Positions 24,201-35,215 of a stretch of DNA of 64,000 bases are shown piece by piece. The DNA is from Larus michahellis. Taxonomy: Eukaryota; Chordata; Aves; Charadriiformes; Laridae. The translations under genes and the position numbers were made by a program. Position 1 is the stretch's first letter, and every line of letters starts with the position of its first letter. Under the pieces are notes generated by a model. The model was not told the origin of the DNA, ran no database searches, and saw only the letters and a list, made by a program, of their open reading frames with translations. The stretch is taken from positions 4,402,001-4,466,000 of the forward strand of contig NC_133899.1 of assembly GCF_964199755.1 (NCBI RefSeq). The letters run 5' to 3'.

Positions 24201-27200
24201 AATACATAAAATTATTGCCTCAAGCTTAGATAACTTGCTTAATAGTGAAGCTAACTAAGAGTTTTCCATACAATGCTGAAGATGGAGGTTTTCCTCCTTA
24301 CTTAAATTTCATACACTGCTTTACAATGTTATGAAAAATGTGCTGTTATTAGTAAGGTTTTATATTGCAAATTAGACATGTACTTAGTTGACTATGGAGT
24401 TGTAGCACAACTTGAACTGCCGATATATATTTACACTATGTCTATATGTTAAAGGTACGACAACCTCCATGTATCGCCTCTACGCCATTCCTTCACTTGA
24501 TGATAAACCTTGTTGGGTACCACTGCAGGGCTAAAAAAGATATGAAGGGTATGCCAGGAGTGTATATCCATGATGCATGTGGTTTTCTAACAGTTTTTCT
24601 TCCACCCTTTGATGTTAGTATTTTTTTCTTTCTCTTCTTCCCACTCCTTCATTCTTCCTTTCTCTTCATTCCAAAGTATTGTTCTTGAATTTGTCGTCTT
24701 GAATTCTGCAAGAACCATCTCCCATTACAGATTTTATGTCCGTGAAGTGACCCTAAATCATCATACTGTTGTTATTATTTGATGCACTTCTAAAATGCGT
24801 ATTCATTCAACTTTTGTTGTAAATGTTGTGACTTTCATCTCAGTGGACTTCACCTTTCAGTGGAGAGGAGCCCTGTGCGTTTCAGCTTCAAAATACTTAC
24901 ACTGTGAAATTTCTACAAAGTTAGATTGTTCAAGGCAATGGCAGGGCATATGATAAGTAATACCCTTGGCAGCCTGTTTTACCGGTCTCCCAAAATTCTG
25001 GAAGTCCTACTTAAGTGCATCAATTGCACACACATGTTCTCTTTCTCTCTGGTCAGGTGTAAGCAAAGGACTTTCCAAGGTTGTCTGTGTTCAGGTCAGA
25101 CGTAATTCTTTGGAGCAGCATTACAGTCACTTACTTTAAAAGGGACAAATGGTATAGCAGTAGTGCTGAGTTGACTTGGTGACAGCAGCTGAAACAATAT
25201 AGCCTCAGCAAAAAGTCTTGGGTCAAAAATTACATCTCATTAAGCAAGCTTCCAGCAGCCTTTGTAAAAATAGATAGTTGAGGTCTTGGATAGGAAGAGG
25301 GGGTTTTTTATGTAACCTTTGCATGGCTTTGCAATAAACAAATCTTTATTTAACGTGCTGCTAAATCACCAAGTGTTCCAGGTTACATAAATTGAGACTC
25401 TCTTTAATTTAACTGATAATAAAATGCTTTGGGAAGAGGAGACCATTTGAAGGGGTTGAGGATCTTGTTTTTAATTATATTTGAATCATTGATGACTAAT
25501 ACACATTTATAACTTGCCATTTGTTTGAGTTAACTTTTATGGACATCTGTTTGATCTGCAGAATGTTATTTGATTCATATTTTCCCAAGGTACTGCAAAC
25601 TCTTAAAACTTTTTTTATCCTCTAGTAAAAATCCTTTATCTGGCTTTGCCTTAACTTAACCTGCTCTGACACTTCTACTTGTAAGTGCCATTGTAACCTC
25701 AAAACTGACTTCTCAGCTGTCATTCTTCATAAGGAAAACTCCAAATTAGACCTGTCATGAATGTGTATCATTAGATAAGAGAGAGACATGTACTAAGTTA
25801 GAAATATGCTAATAGCCACTCTTTTTTTTCACCATTGAAGCCTTTATTTGCCAAGATTTTTGAAAACTGTACTGAAACATTGACCTAGCAGGTATCTGCA
25901 CTAGAAAGTGATGTCTATAAATTCAGTTAGTACCAGATTCCTTAAAATCTCTGTAATGTACAATTAAGATAGAGCTTAAATTTTTAGAAATCGTCTTGCT
26001 AATTTGCCTGAACTGGTCACATACACTGCTAAACATGAACATGTGTAGGGTAGTGCTTCTCACCTTCAAAGAATGTCAAGTACAGATTCCCTCATGAAAT
26101 TATTTCTTGCAAATGGGTTTTTATTAGGACCGTTAGGAAAACTGCGGCAGTAGAGGCTCTGGTGAAGATCACAACCCTCGATGTTAAGCACTGTTAGTTA
26201 GAGGCACTGCATGGAAGTTAATGGCCCCTGCTTTTGAGTCTGTCACTAATTTAAGCAGATGGAGGACATATGAAGTTGAGTCAGAGAAATGGGTCCTCCG
26301 TTTCATCTCTTTATATGTGCACAGTTAGCAGTTTAAATCCTTAATCTCTACCTAGGCGTTATGATTTGGCATTTGCCACAGGTATTGTAACATAATTGGG
26401 TAAAGGGGAGGGATATAACGGAGATCAGAAGAGGACCTTAGGGACGTAGCTTGTGTCGCATGCAGAGGGCATCCTGAGACAAAGTATGCTGCTCTAAATA
26501 GGAGAGTTTTATTTTTTTGGTGGTTGCTTGACAAAAGTTTGCTAGATGAATAATATAGAAGGGTTTTGTAAACAGGCTTCTATTGTTATCTGAGCATCTC
26601 CTCTTTGGATCAGTATTCAAGGATCACCTTCTCTGTGTCCAGGAGCAAAGTATACCGACAAAGAGGAAGGCAGGAAAGAATGCTAGGATACCTGCCTGGA
26701 TGAACAGGGAGCTCCTGGACACACTGTCACACAAAAAGAAACTTTATAAGGAGTGCAAGAAAGGACAGCTAGAATGGGGGGCATATAAGGAAGCTGTCCG
26801 AACAGCAGGAGACCTGGTGAGAAAAACTAAAGCCCAGTTAGAATTAAATCTAGCCATGGAGATCAAGGGAAACAGCAAAAATTTCTATAGGTACATTAAT
26901 GGTAAGAAGATGACTAGGGAAGGTGTGGGCCCCCTCAGAAAGGAAACGGGACAACTGCTGACAAGTGATATGGAGAAGGCCGAGGTTCTCAATGACTTCT
27001 TTTCCTCAGTCTTCACTGTCAAAGGCTCCAGCCACACTCCCAAAGTCACAGAAGACAATGGCAGGGGTTGGAAAGAACTGCCCATTGTAAGTGAAGATCA
27101 GGTTCATGACCATCTGATGAACCTGGGGTGTACACATCCACGGGTACCGAAGGAACTGGTGGATGAGGTTGCTAAACTGCTCTCTATTATATTCCAAAAG

Positions 27201-30200
27201 TCACAGCAGTCTGGTGAGGTCCCCACTGACTGGAAAAGGGGAAACATAATCCCCATTTTCAAAAAGGGAAAGGAGGAGGAACCAGGGAACTATAGGCCAG
27301 TCAGTCTCACCTCCGTGCCTGGTGAGATTATGGAGGAGATCATCCTCCTGGAGGCACTGCTGAGGCAGAAGAATATTGAAGAGGTGATTGGGTACAATCA
27401 ACATGGCTTCACCAAGGGCAAATCGTGCCTGACAAACCTGGTGGCCTTCTATGAGAAGGTCACAACATCAATAGACAAGGGGAGAGCAACTGACATCATC
27501 TGCCTGGACCTGAGCAAAGCCTTTGACACTGTCCCACGTGACATCCTGGTCTCCAAGCTGATAAAATATGGTTTGATGGACTGACAATTCAGTGGATAAA
27601 GAACTGGCTTGATGGCCACACCCAAAGAGTGGCTGTCTGTGGGTCCATGTCCAAGTGGAGTCCCTCAAGGATCCATAATGGGACTGGTCTTGCTTAACAT
27701 CTTTGTCAGTGACATGGACAGTGGCATAGAGTGCACCCTCAGCAAGTTTGCCGACGACGCCAAGCTGTGTGGGGTGGCTGATGCGCTGGAGGGAAGGGAT
27801 GTCATTCAGAGGGACCTTGGCAGGCCGGAGAGGTGGGCCCGTGCCAACCTCATGAAGCTCAACAAGACCAAGTGCAAGGTTCTCCATCTGGGTCGGGGCA
27901 ATCCCAAGCACCGATATAGGCTGGGCAGTGACTGGTTTGAGAGCAGCCCTGAAGAAAAGGACTTGGGGGTGCTGGTGGACGAGAGGCTCAACATGAGCCG
28001 TCAGTGTGCACTAGCAGCCCAGAAAGGCAATCGAATCCTGGGCTGCATCAGGAGAAGCGTGGCCAGCAGGTCGAGGGAGGTGATTCTCCCCCTCTACTCC
28101 ACTCTCGTGAGACCCCACCTGGAGTACTGCGTCCAGTTCTGGAGCCCCGACTACAAGAGAGATATGGACATGCTGGAACGTGTCCAGAGAAGGGCCACGA
28201 GGATGATCCGAGGGCTGGAGCACCTCTCCTATGAGGACAGACTGAGAGAGTTGGGGTTGTTCAGTCTGGAGAAGAGAAGGCTCCGAGGAGACCTTCTAGT
28301 GGCCTACCAGTATCTTAAGGGGGCCTACAAGAAAGCTGGGGAGGGACTTTTTAGGATGTCGGGTAATGGTAGGACTAGAGGGAACGGATTAAAACTAGAG
28401 ATGGGTCGATTCAGACTGGACGTTAGGAAGAAGTTCTTCACCATGAGGGTGGTGAGACACCGGCACAGGTTGCCCAGAGAGGTGGTGGAAGCCCCATCCC
28501 TGGAAGTTTTTAAGGCCAGGCTGGACGGGGCTCTGAGCAACCTGGTCTAGTGGGAGGTGTCCCTGCCCATGGCAGGGGGGTTGGAACTAGATGGTCTTTA
28601 AGGTCCTTTCCAACCCAAACCATTCTATGATTCTATTTTGGGTAAGCAGTGGGATGAATTCATTAGTCCACAGATACCACTTTGGTCCCAGTTCTGCCTG
28701 TCCAAATCTGAGAGTAGGCTACCTATGGATTCTGCATAGTCTCTTGGTTATATTAATGTATATAAAGCAGGGAGCAGACAACAGAAATAATCTCTTGTAT
28801 TTCTTAAATTTAAGCTTGTATTGTGCCCAGAAACGAATTGGATTTTGAAACAATTTCAGACAACTAGTAAGAAAACAAACAAACCCCAAATTGGGTGCTG
28901 AAAAACAGGCAGGCAGATGCATTTCTCGCAGGCCGATAGGGGCTGGTGAATGTGTAGACAGATAGATTTTTCATTAGACAGACATTTAATTCAGAATGTG
29001 TTTATAGCCACTCTAAATGGTCGGTAGCACCGCAGAAGGTACATCATAGCAATTCAGTCTGCAGATGACAGACACAGATAACTGTGGTGAAGCCTTTGAG
29101 AAAACTGCTTAGAATTTTATAGCCTGTGGCATTTGGGGGAGAAAACTGATAGCTACTATGTGACTCAATAGAATGCTTAACAATTGGTGGCAGATTTTAA
29201 CTTCCTGGTTGGACTGTTGATAATTGCTACCTTAATTTGATCTAGGTGACCTGGGGAGATCATAATTTCCAAAACAGGCTTTGCTTTCATTGATGAAAAA
29301 TGCGACCTTGGACTGCACCTTTCAGAGTGCAAGACGGTTTCAGATGAGATATGGATAATAGGAGAAATCTGTGCTCTTCTGCAATGAAAAAAAAAACCAA
29401 ACTAAAAGACGAACAAAACCAGAAATCTACCCCAAAACAAAATGAGCAGCTGTTTCTTAATGGTCCATGGGTTTGTGACAAGAAAATAAACATTAATGGA
29501 TCTCCACCAATAGCCTTAGAAACTAGCACATCAATTTAGCAACAACATAAATGTGCACACTTCGCTGCATCTATTTATTTTTCTACAAGAAATGGCCGCC
29601 TCAGATAAGCTCCTAAACTCAAGCATTTATCAGATATGTAGTAGTCTGTACTGTAGCTTCAGAATGGGGTCACTTTCCCATGTCTTATCTGTCCTAAGAA
29701 GTAAAAAAAAATGCACAATTTCCATTTTGTATTTATTAATAGAGTAGGAGCTAGGAACTTCCTGATAAATATTTTGGGTTGGGCTTGGTGAACAGGTCAC
29801 TGAAAGTGAAATAAACAAAGAGCAGTCAACGTCACAGGGAAGCAAAATGTCGGTTTACTTAAGTAGGAACTTTGCAGTGGTTATTATTAATACTTTAATA
29901 TGGGAAGAAATTGTTCATTCTCACTTTTATCATTGTGGATGGTGCGTTGTTACTCTTGGCTCTGCAAGCTGTGAGATGAGGTTGTAATTGTTACCCTATG
30001 GAAGCAATGGGCATGGCTCAGCTCCTGCGTGAAAACTCCTGTTCGTTAGCTCAGTTCAGCAGGAAAATAGCATTTTCAAACACTGTGCTTTCTTAGCAGA
30101 GATGGTGCAGAAGACTTCCAGACTGGACTTTGTCGTAAGCAGCCTTTTCTCTTGGTCCAGTCGTTTTTTCCTTTTACCTGAAAGAAGAGGTAAAGAAGGA

Positions 30201-33200
30201 GTTTCTGCTTCTCAGATTTCACCATTACCTTCCTTCTTCCTCTGTCAGGTTTTAACTCCAAACATCTGTGAAGAATTCATGAAAAAGAGCTAAGCAATAT
30301 ATTCTCTAAGGCACTATCTTTTATAGGATGAATAATATAGTTAGAAAAAAAGGAACACCTTTAAGGAATATAATCCCATCTTCAGGTCAAAAAGAAACAC
30401 ATCCTGTGTTCCTTGAATCCCTAGCTAGAGGAAAATAGCCTCTAACAACCTTTTCCTTGTTCTCTTTTTTTTTTTTCCTTCTTTTTCACCCTCACTGCAC
30501 AATAGTAACATCTGTACTCCCTCTAGCAGTACATCTAGGATTTCTCATTGATAGGTCATTAATTTGAAAACTTTTAACGATTTATCCCTGTCTCTTGTGT
30601 TCTCTGTGTTATGGACTAAAGATGAACTTTAAAGCACAACAGGGAATGAAGACGTAGAAGAATGAAAGCCCATTTTGAAATCCGCTGTGTTTTGGGGAGA
30701 TCTTGCTGCTGCTTAAAGATGCTGACATGAAAAGGGTACCTCTCATTAGAGATTACAGGTTTGTGTTTCTGTACCTTAAGGTTCGTTTGCAGGTCTGTCA
30801 CATCCTAGACAGTTGCTGAATTGTCATCCATCATTATCGTGTGGACAGGCAGAAGGGTACTGGGTCATTGAATCTTCACAAGGGAATTGTAGCCCTCCCT
30901 TCTGTGCAGAAATTCATCTAGCTGAAGCAAGTGCTGACATGCAAAAGGTCAAATTACTTGACAGCAGACTGTCTCAGCAGCTAAGCTATGGCTGGTCACG
31001 GTGGAGTCACCACTGGTCAGCTTTCAGTACGCTGATGGAGGAACGAAGGTAGCAAGTGATGCTGCTCGTTACCATCTTGACAAAACTGAAAGCTATCAGC
31101 TTTTTCTCTGGGAACAAATATCTTGACGTTATTTTTCCAGTAGCCTTTAAAAATTAACTTCTGTGCCATCTTTCTCCCTTCTCTGGGAGATGTGTGGTTT
31201 TATGCTAGTAGTGTCGTCTTTGGTGAGGGCTAGTGTTCAATCAAGGGAAGTGTAGCTGACAAGGGGGCATCTGAGCATAGCTCTCCTCTACCGTACTCAT
31301 TAAGATCCTGCTGCTTTAAAGAAAAGTGGTTTCCAAATGTGATGATTAGGTATACTCCTTGATTCAGAAACCCTACAAGGAGGTGGATGAAAGGTGATCA
31401 AAGGAAGATTTAGTGTGTGCATTTGATTCTGTATTCAAATTTTATAAAGTTATTTTGAATTGATTTGTGGATAAATAGTCTTTATATCCATGGGGAGGTA
31501 TTTAGCGTGGGGTTGGGAAGGGAAAGATTCTCATTTTTGCCCTTTTTCTGCTCCCGGGTCTCGTGCACTCTCTATCTACATCTATATATATTATTTATTT
31601 ATTTACTGTGGTCATTGTTCTCTTTTTCAAAAGCAGAGGGGGAACTTTTCTAAAAAGGCTGAACTGTATACTCCAAGAAACATTCTTTTAATTAAAACCT
31701 ATTTTCTATATCCATGCCTCTTGTAGCCATGGTCCGCAGTAAAAGCACAACCCTAATAAACTATTTTTTTTTGTAAGTGCTGTGTTGTATAAAATTGTAC
31801 AAAGAGATGCTAAGACATCAGCAAAAATAGCCTTCCACAGACATGTCTATACTTCAATTTCCAAATAATATTTTTTCTTTTATGAAATGCATGTGTGATG
31901 AGACCTGATAGTTGTATTTCACAGATCTTATTACAGTCTTATGCTTTGGAATTACTCTTAAAAATAAAATATCATAATGTCCTTTAGTGGGGACTTGAAA
32001 AAGTCACAGGAGATCAACGCTTTACGACTGTTGCATTGTCTGACCATGGTAGCTATAGCCGTTGAGAATATGACATGGTCAGGATCTCCTGGTCTCTCTG
32101 ATTACATAAATGGTCGGGTTTTTAAGTAAGACATAGAAATGAGTGTTTTTACGAAATAATTTGCTTTTTGCTTTATCCAGTTCTCTAAGAACATGAAATG
32201 GGGTGTTTCTTTATAACTTAGTCTGCCTTTCTTGTTTCTGTATGGTCCCAAAAGAAGAATTCTTTGACTTAGATATCTGTGTAATAGTCAGAGAACTTCA
32301 GATACAGGGAGCGAGTGAGGTTATCCAGTTTATGCCGTTGCAAGTCACGCAAGGGAAGAGGTGGGAGATCTGAGCTGGCTGGTGTATCATAGTGCCGGGA
32401 GCCAGCAGAAGAGCAGTAAGCTATTTGGGGAGCTCTGTGTGGGAAGGAAAAAGATGTTGGAAATAACCAGCTGAATGTTATTCCAGTTATCGAAGTCATC
32501 AGAAGTGGTGCTTGGCTCCAGTCTGTAACGGGGGCGTGCCAGGCCCGCGTTCCTTGGCTTCTGCAGCCTCCCGAGACAGAATGCAGATGGCAGCGTTGTG
32601 TGGAGCACAGCAGTACCTGAGGGTACCACGGCGCAGATGCAATACGGACAACCTAGCAGCACGCCTCCCATTAACATTTGCTAGCGTAAGGTAGCATCTG
32701 AGCCATGATGACTTTTTAATGGTTATCTCGGTAATACTCAAAGTAGAAAAAAATGCATTTCGTAGTCATTTAAAGACAATTTTCTGTTGACATTAAGATG
32801 CTTCTGTAATGTTGATAAATGTCTTGGTTCTTACCACTTCTTCCTATATGAACGGTAATTAAAACAACACTGTGGTTGTTCAGTTGAGCTCCGTCTTCCC
32901 TCTGTTCTTGTCCCCCCTACTCCTTCAGCAGGGCTGACTGATGTCATTTTTATGAATTCCAAGTGACAGTTTAACAACCTTCTCTATTCTTTGCGTTGGT
33001 TGTCCCAAACGTAACACAGTTTTCCTTAAGTATGTTTTGCTTTACATGATTACATAGTTAACAGTTTTTGCTCATAAATTAGCAGAAGTTTTATTTTGTT
33101 GAAACAGGTATTAAACTGTGTGATTAATTTTTTTACAGTAAGTATATGTTTCTTATCTTGCTGTTCTATCAATGTATTTTATAGTTTGGGAATAGCATGA

Positions 33201-34325
33201 AAAGTAGCTGACCTATATAAAGAACCTCTTTCAAAACTTCAGGAAATACTTCTTTCCATTAAAATCTAGAAATCGTACCTCTTCTGATTTTGCAATAGAC
33301 TGAAATAATAAACTGCCCTTGATTTTAAAAAAAAAAAAAAGAAAAGGTAGTTACATATGGAAAAATAAATGATATTTTAAAGGTTTTGAAAACTCTTATA
33401 TTTATTTTTTTAGAAAAATGTTATACCTCCGATTAACTTCCTTGTGGCATGCAATTGTAGTTGTTTATTTCTGCCTATAAAATGATACACAAGAATGTAG
33501 TGCTGGTAAGTACTGCATAAGTACTTTTATATAGATTCTGTGTGTTAACTGTAATTCAGTCAGTGTTAAAATTGTCTTCATTCTCCAGGTGCTTTCTAGT
33601 CACTAACCTGTTACTGGCAGGGTGATTTTTATTTTTTTTTTTTGTCTATTTGTATCAGTTAATTCTCAGAATCCCTAGTCTTCGCTTGACATCAGGGGAA
33701 GGGTATCAGCTGTTCTTTCACTCAAACTTCTCATTGTCAATCATGACAAAACTCATGAATATTATTTTTTTTTCTCTCCTTTTGTCTGCAGAAAGAACTT
33801 CCTCAGATAAAAGCTTTTTCTACTCTTTCACCTATCCCGGGATTCACAAAATGGCTTGTTGGTCTCCTCTCCTCACAAACTAAAGAACCAGAAAGAAATG
33901 AACTTTTTACAGAATCAGAATGGCAAGAAATCTCTGAGATCACAGGAGACTCTACTACTGAAACACTTAAGAAACTCTTAAATAACAACGAGTGGGTGAG
34001 ATCAGAGAAATTAGTTAAAGTGCTCCATTCGCCATTTATGAGACTCTGTGCCTGGTATTTGTATGGAGAGAAACATCGTGGCTACGCTCTTAATCCAGTA
34101 GCAAACTTTCATCTTCAGAACGGCTCTGTGATGTGGCGGATAAACTGGATGGCGGACACCAGCCCTCGGGGCATTGCTGCTTCTTGTGGCATGATGGTAA
34201 ACTACCGATATTTCTTAGAGGATACAGCCAGTAATAGCGCAGCATACCTGGGGACTAAACAAATTAAAGCCTCAGAGCAGGTTCTTTCCTTGGTGTCTCA
34301 GTTCCAGCAAAATAGCAAGCTTTAA
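11671..34325 (+). CDS. MLYCD: malonyl-CoA decarboxylase, five exons: join(11671..12222, 19625..19737, 21664..21820, 22324..22473, 33792..34325)
   Basis: Malonyl-CoA decarboxylase converts malonyl-CoA to acetyl-CoA and CO2 in mitochondria, peroxisomes and cytosol, relieving inhibition of carnitine palmitoyltransferase and limiting fatty acid synthesis. The spliced product has 501 residues (human about 493) and aligns throughout with the family. It has an arginine-rich presequence (1-47), a helical N-terminal domain (about 48-197) and a GNAT-like catalytic domain (about 198-501). The catalytic serine is Ser337 in LSPIPGF (33828-33830). The catalytic histidine is His431 in NFHLQNG (34110-34112), at a constant offset of 8 from human Ser329 and His423. 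The C-terminus is SKL, a peroxisomal signal. All introns are GT-AG and the frame is unbroken. The start at 11671 is preferred because its presequence aligns with the mammalian one. The ATG at 11602 would add 23 residues, and Met48 (11812) matches the internal start that gives the non-mitochondrial form. Confidence 0.97.
12612..12680. repeat. three adjacent perfect inverted repeats
   Basis: Three palindromes lie in 69 bases. First, arms ATAGGATATA and TATATCCTAT with a 5-base loop (12612-12636). Second, arms TGTGCTCCTG and CAGGAGCACA with a 3-base loop (12638-12660). Third, arms GACATGGC and GCCATGTC around a single base (12664-12680). All arms are perfect. They could form stem-loops in RNA or cruciforms in DNA, or be the relic of a structured element. 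Function is unknown. Confidence 0.7.
17728..17762 (+). mobile_element. CR1 LINE 3'-end remnant
   Basis: About 35 bases match the last part of avian CR1 elements: TTGGACTAGATGAT followed by AGGTCCCTTCCAAC. The terminal ATTCTATG repeats are missing and the rest of the element is gone, so this is an old fragment of a 5'-truncated insertion in MLYCD intron 1. Confidence 0.6.
19625..19737 (+). CDS. MLYCD: MLYCD coding exon 2
   Basis: The exon of 113 bases encodes [24 protein letters not shown] and CEVLQKIS, closely matching other vertebrate MLYCD at the join between the helical and catalytic domains. It starts in phase 0 after CTGTTTGCAG. It ends two bases into a codon at a GTAAGT donor (19738). 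A second consensus donor, GTGAGT, overlaps four bases upstream (19734). Only the 19738 donor keeps the frame with exon 3. Confidence 0.95.
19738..21663 (+). other. MLYCD: MLYCD intron 2 (1.9 kb)
   Basis: The intron holds a minus-strand CR1 fragment of about 650 bases (20258-20911). Its acceptor has a long T-rich tract but a G at position -3 (TTGAG), which is unusual in vertebrates. The frame and the conserved protein on both sides leave no better acceptor nearby. Confidence 0.9.
20258..20911 (-). mobile_element. CR1 LINE, 3' fragment, antisense to MLYCD
   Basis: Read on the minus strand, this is the 3' end of an avian CR1. A frame (20645-20896) carries the reverse transcriptase C-terminal motifs [27 protein letters not shown] and QRRAMKMI. 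After that comes the 3' UTR, ending ACCATTCTATGATTCT at 20258. The upstream catalytic part is absent (5' truncation near 20911), which is typical of CR1. The frame breaks near 20645, within the conserved segment that follows the MITG motif, so the copy is dead. Confidence 0.92.
21664..21820 (+). CDS. MLYCD: MLYCD coding exon 3
   Basis: The exon of 157 bases completes the split codon from exon 2 and encodes [26 protein letters not shown] and [17 protein letters not shown], the start of the GNAT-like catalytic domain. It ends in ATC CAG|GTACAG in phase 0. The acceptor ends TTATTGAG. Using the next AG downstream would break the reading frame. Confidence 0.95.
21821..22323 (+). other. MLYCD: MLYCD intron 3 (503 bp)
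   Basis: This is a short GT-AG intron with a GTACAG donor and a TTTTTCCCCAG-type acceptor. It contains no recognised gene. A weak resemblance to U6 snRNA lies at about 21940-21995 and is treated as a low-confidence observation only. Confidence 0.9.
22324..22473 (+). CDS. MLYCD: MLYCD coding exon 4
   Basis: The exon has exactly 50 codons, phase 0 at both ends, and encodes [30 protein letters not shown] and [14 protein letters not shown]. The [13 protein letters not shown] segment is one of the most conserved stretches of the family and lies in the acyl-CoA-binding core. The donor is CAG|GTAGGT. Confidence 0.96.
23585..23733 (+). repeat. pure (ATTTT)n pentanucleotide microsatellite, about 30 units
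   Basis: The tract is 149 bases of uninterrupted ATTTT units, from the first ATTTT at 23585 to the last partial unit ending at 23733. No interruption is visible, which implies recent expansion or active slippage. It lies in MLYCD intron 4, about 1.1 kb after exon 4. Confidence 0.98.
26590..28636 (+). mobile_element. CR1 LINE, 5'-truncated, sense to MLYCD
   Basis: This copy of about 2.05 kb carries most of the CR1 ORF2 reverse transcriptase and the complete 3' end, finishing at ATTCTATGATTCTAT (28636). It begins inside the linker between endonuclease and reverse transcriptase ([16 protein letters not shown]), so the endonuclease and ORF1 are missing. The left edge is approximate. The copy sits in MLYCD intron 4. 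Confidence 0.93.
26610..28550 (+). pseudogene. CR1 ORF2 reverse transcriptase, frame-shifted
   Basis: The first frame, running to a stop at 27582-27584, encodes the RT N-terminal part: [49 protein letters not shown] and [16 protein letters not shown] (the last is RT motif A). A one-base shift near 27580 throws it into a stop. A short piece continues in another frame (27593-27650). After a second break near 27650 the frame 27609-28550 carries SGVPQGS, the catalytic FADD box at 27747-27758, and the C-terminal [11 protein letters not shown] and [13 protein letters not shown] motifs through to a normal stop. The second break looks like a small deletion between copies of AAGTGG. The endonuclease domain is absent. 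The copy cannot make a working enzyme. Confidence 0.9.
33792..34325 (+). CDS. MLYCD: MLYCD coding exon 5 (catalytic core, C-terminal SKL)
   Basis: The last exon gives 177 codons and the TAA stop at 34323. It carries both catalytic residues: Ser in [10 protein letters not shown] and His in NFHLQNG. It also holds the [18 protein letters not shown] segment and WRINWMAD, which are near-invariant in the family. It ends QNSKL, where SKL is the type 1 peroxisomal targeting signal. The substitutions against mammals are conservative and the frame is intact. Confidence 0.97.
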   Translation, partial: KELPQIKAFSTLSPIPGFTKWLVGLLSSQTKEPERNELFTESEWQEISEITGDSTTETLKKLLNNNEWVRSEKLVKVLHSPFMRLCAWYLYGEKHRGYALNPVANFHLQNGSVMWRINWMADTSPRGIAASCGMMVNYRYFLEDTASNSAAYLGTKQIKASEQVLSLVSQFQQNSKL

Positions 34326-35215
34326 TTAAATATTACAAAAACTAAGAACAAGTGTTCCTCACCCATAAAGAGCTGTAATATTTTGCAGCGTCTGTATTTA
34401 AATGAGAATGTCCGTTACAAAACAAATTTACTCAGCACAGCAGGATGCCGTTGTCTAGATTATCAGTTGTCTTGCTTACATTGCCATATATTCAAAACCT
34501 GATTTGCTGTGATTGAGTCACTGTAAGTTCTAGACATCTGCTGTGTGCACGTTGGTTGGAAGTATGCATTAAAGGATGAGTACAATTCTCTCAATTGGTT
34601 ACAACTCAGTGGTAACTTGAGTGGAAAATACTTGAGCCGTACCATTATTCTGTTGATAATAAACCTGTCTTTGAAAGGAGCTGCACTTATTTGTCATACT
34701 ATTACTATAGATAGTTCAGTACCAAAGTACCTGGAAAGAAGTACTGAATGAAAGTAAATTTTCGGTCAAATATATTAGCAAAACACTAATCTGCAATTTT
34801 ATTTTAATAATATTTGTCTTTTTCTCCCTCAAAAACTCTCATGTAAAACCTTGTGGTATTTTCCTTTTTCAAACCCGCTAAAAATCTCACTGAATCCTTG
34901 CTTTGCTGGAGCATGGAAAAGCCATGCATTAATATTGTTGAAAAATCAGGATCTCTCAGTGCAGCAGGTATGTAGTATTATATTTGCACTTTACTCTGCT
35001 AAACTATAATGAGCAAGAAGGAGGTGTTCAAATAGGAGAGGGGAATAAGAGAGACTGATACTTAGGGATCAGTTGAGAAGTTTCCAAATACGTATATTAT
35101 ATTTTTGCTTTGGTAATTTTTTAAGTTGATAAAGAGCTTTTTTAATAAAGAGGTAGGTGTGACCTGTAAAACCAATAAAATAAACTTTCTCAATAAATCA
35201 TGTCTTGTGTATTTC
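34326..35215 (+). other. MLYCD: MLYCD 3' UTR (probable extent)
   Basis: The sequence from the stop codon to just after the polyadenylation-signal cluster at 35144-35197 is AT-rich and non-coding. An earlier AATAAA at 34658-34663 could give a shorter transcript. The exact cleavage site cannot be read from the sequence. Confidence 0.6.
35144..35197 (+). terminator. MLYCD: cluster of polyadenylation signals
   Basis: AATAAA occurs at 35144-35149, 35174-35179, 35179-35184 and 35192-35197. A GU/U-rich stretch (TGTCTTGTGTATTT) follows from 35201, as expected downstream of a cleavage site. This is the strongest polyadenylation context after the MLYCD stop. Confidence 0.6.

Larger units (their letters stand above)
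22474..33791 (+). other. MLYCD: MLYCD intron 4 (11.3 kb)
   Basis: This is the largest intron. It contains the (ATTTT)n tract (23585-23733), a CR1 copy of about 2.05 kb in sense orientation (26590-28636), and a local rise in G+C and CpG around 32.48-32.72 kb with short open frames on both strands but no recognised protein. The acceptor is TTTGTCTGCAG. No additional exon is supported. Confidence 0.9.

Noticed and set aside
27468..27911. Minus-strand frame of 147 codons within the CR1 copy
   Set aside because: It is antisense to the CR1 reverse transcriptase frame, which carries the recognisable motifs.
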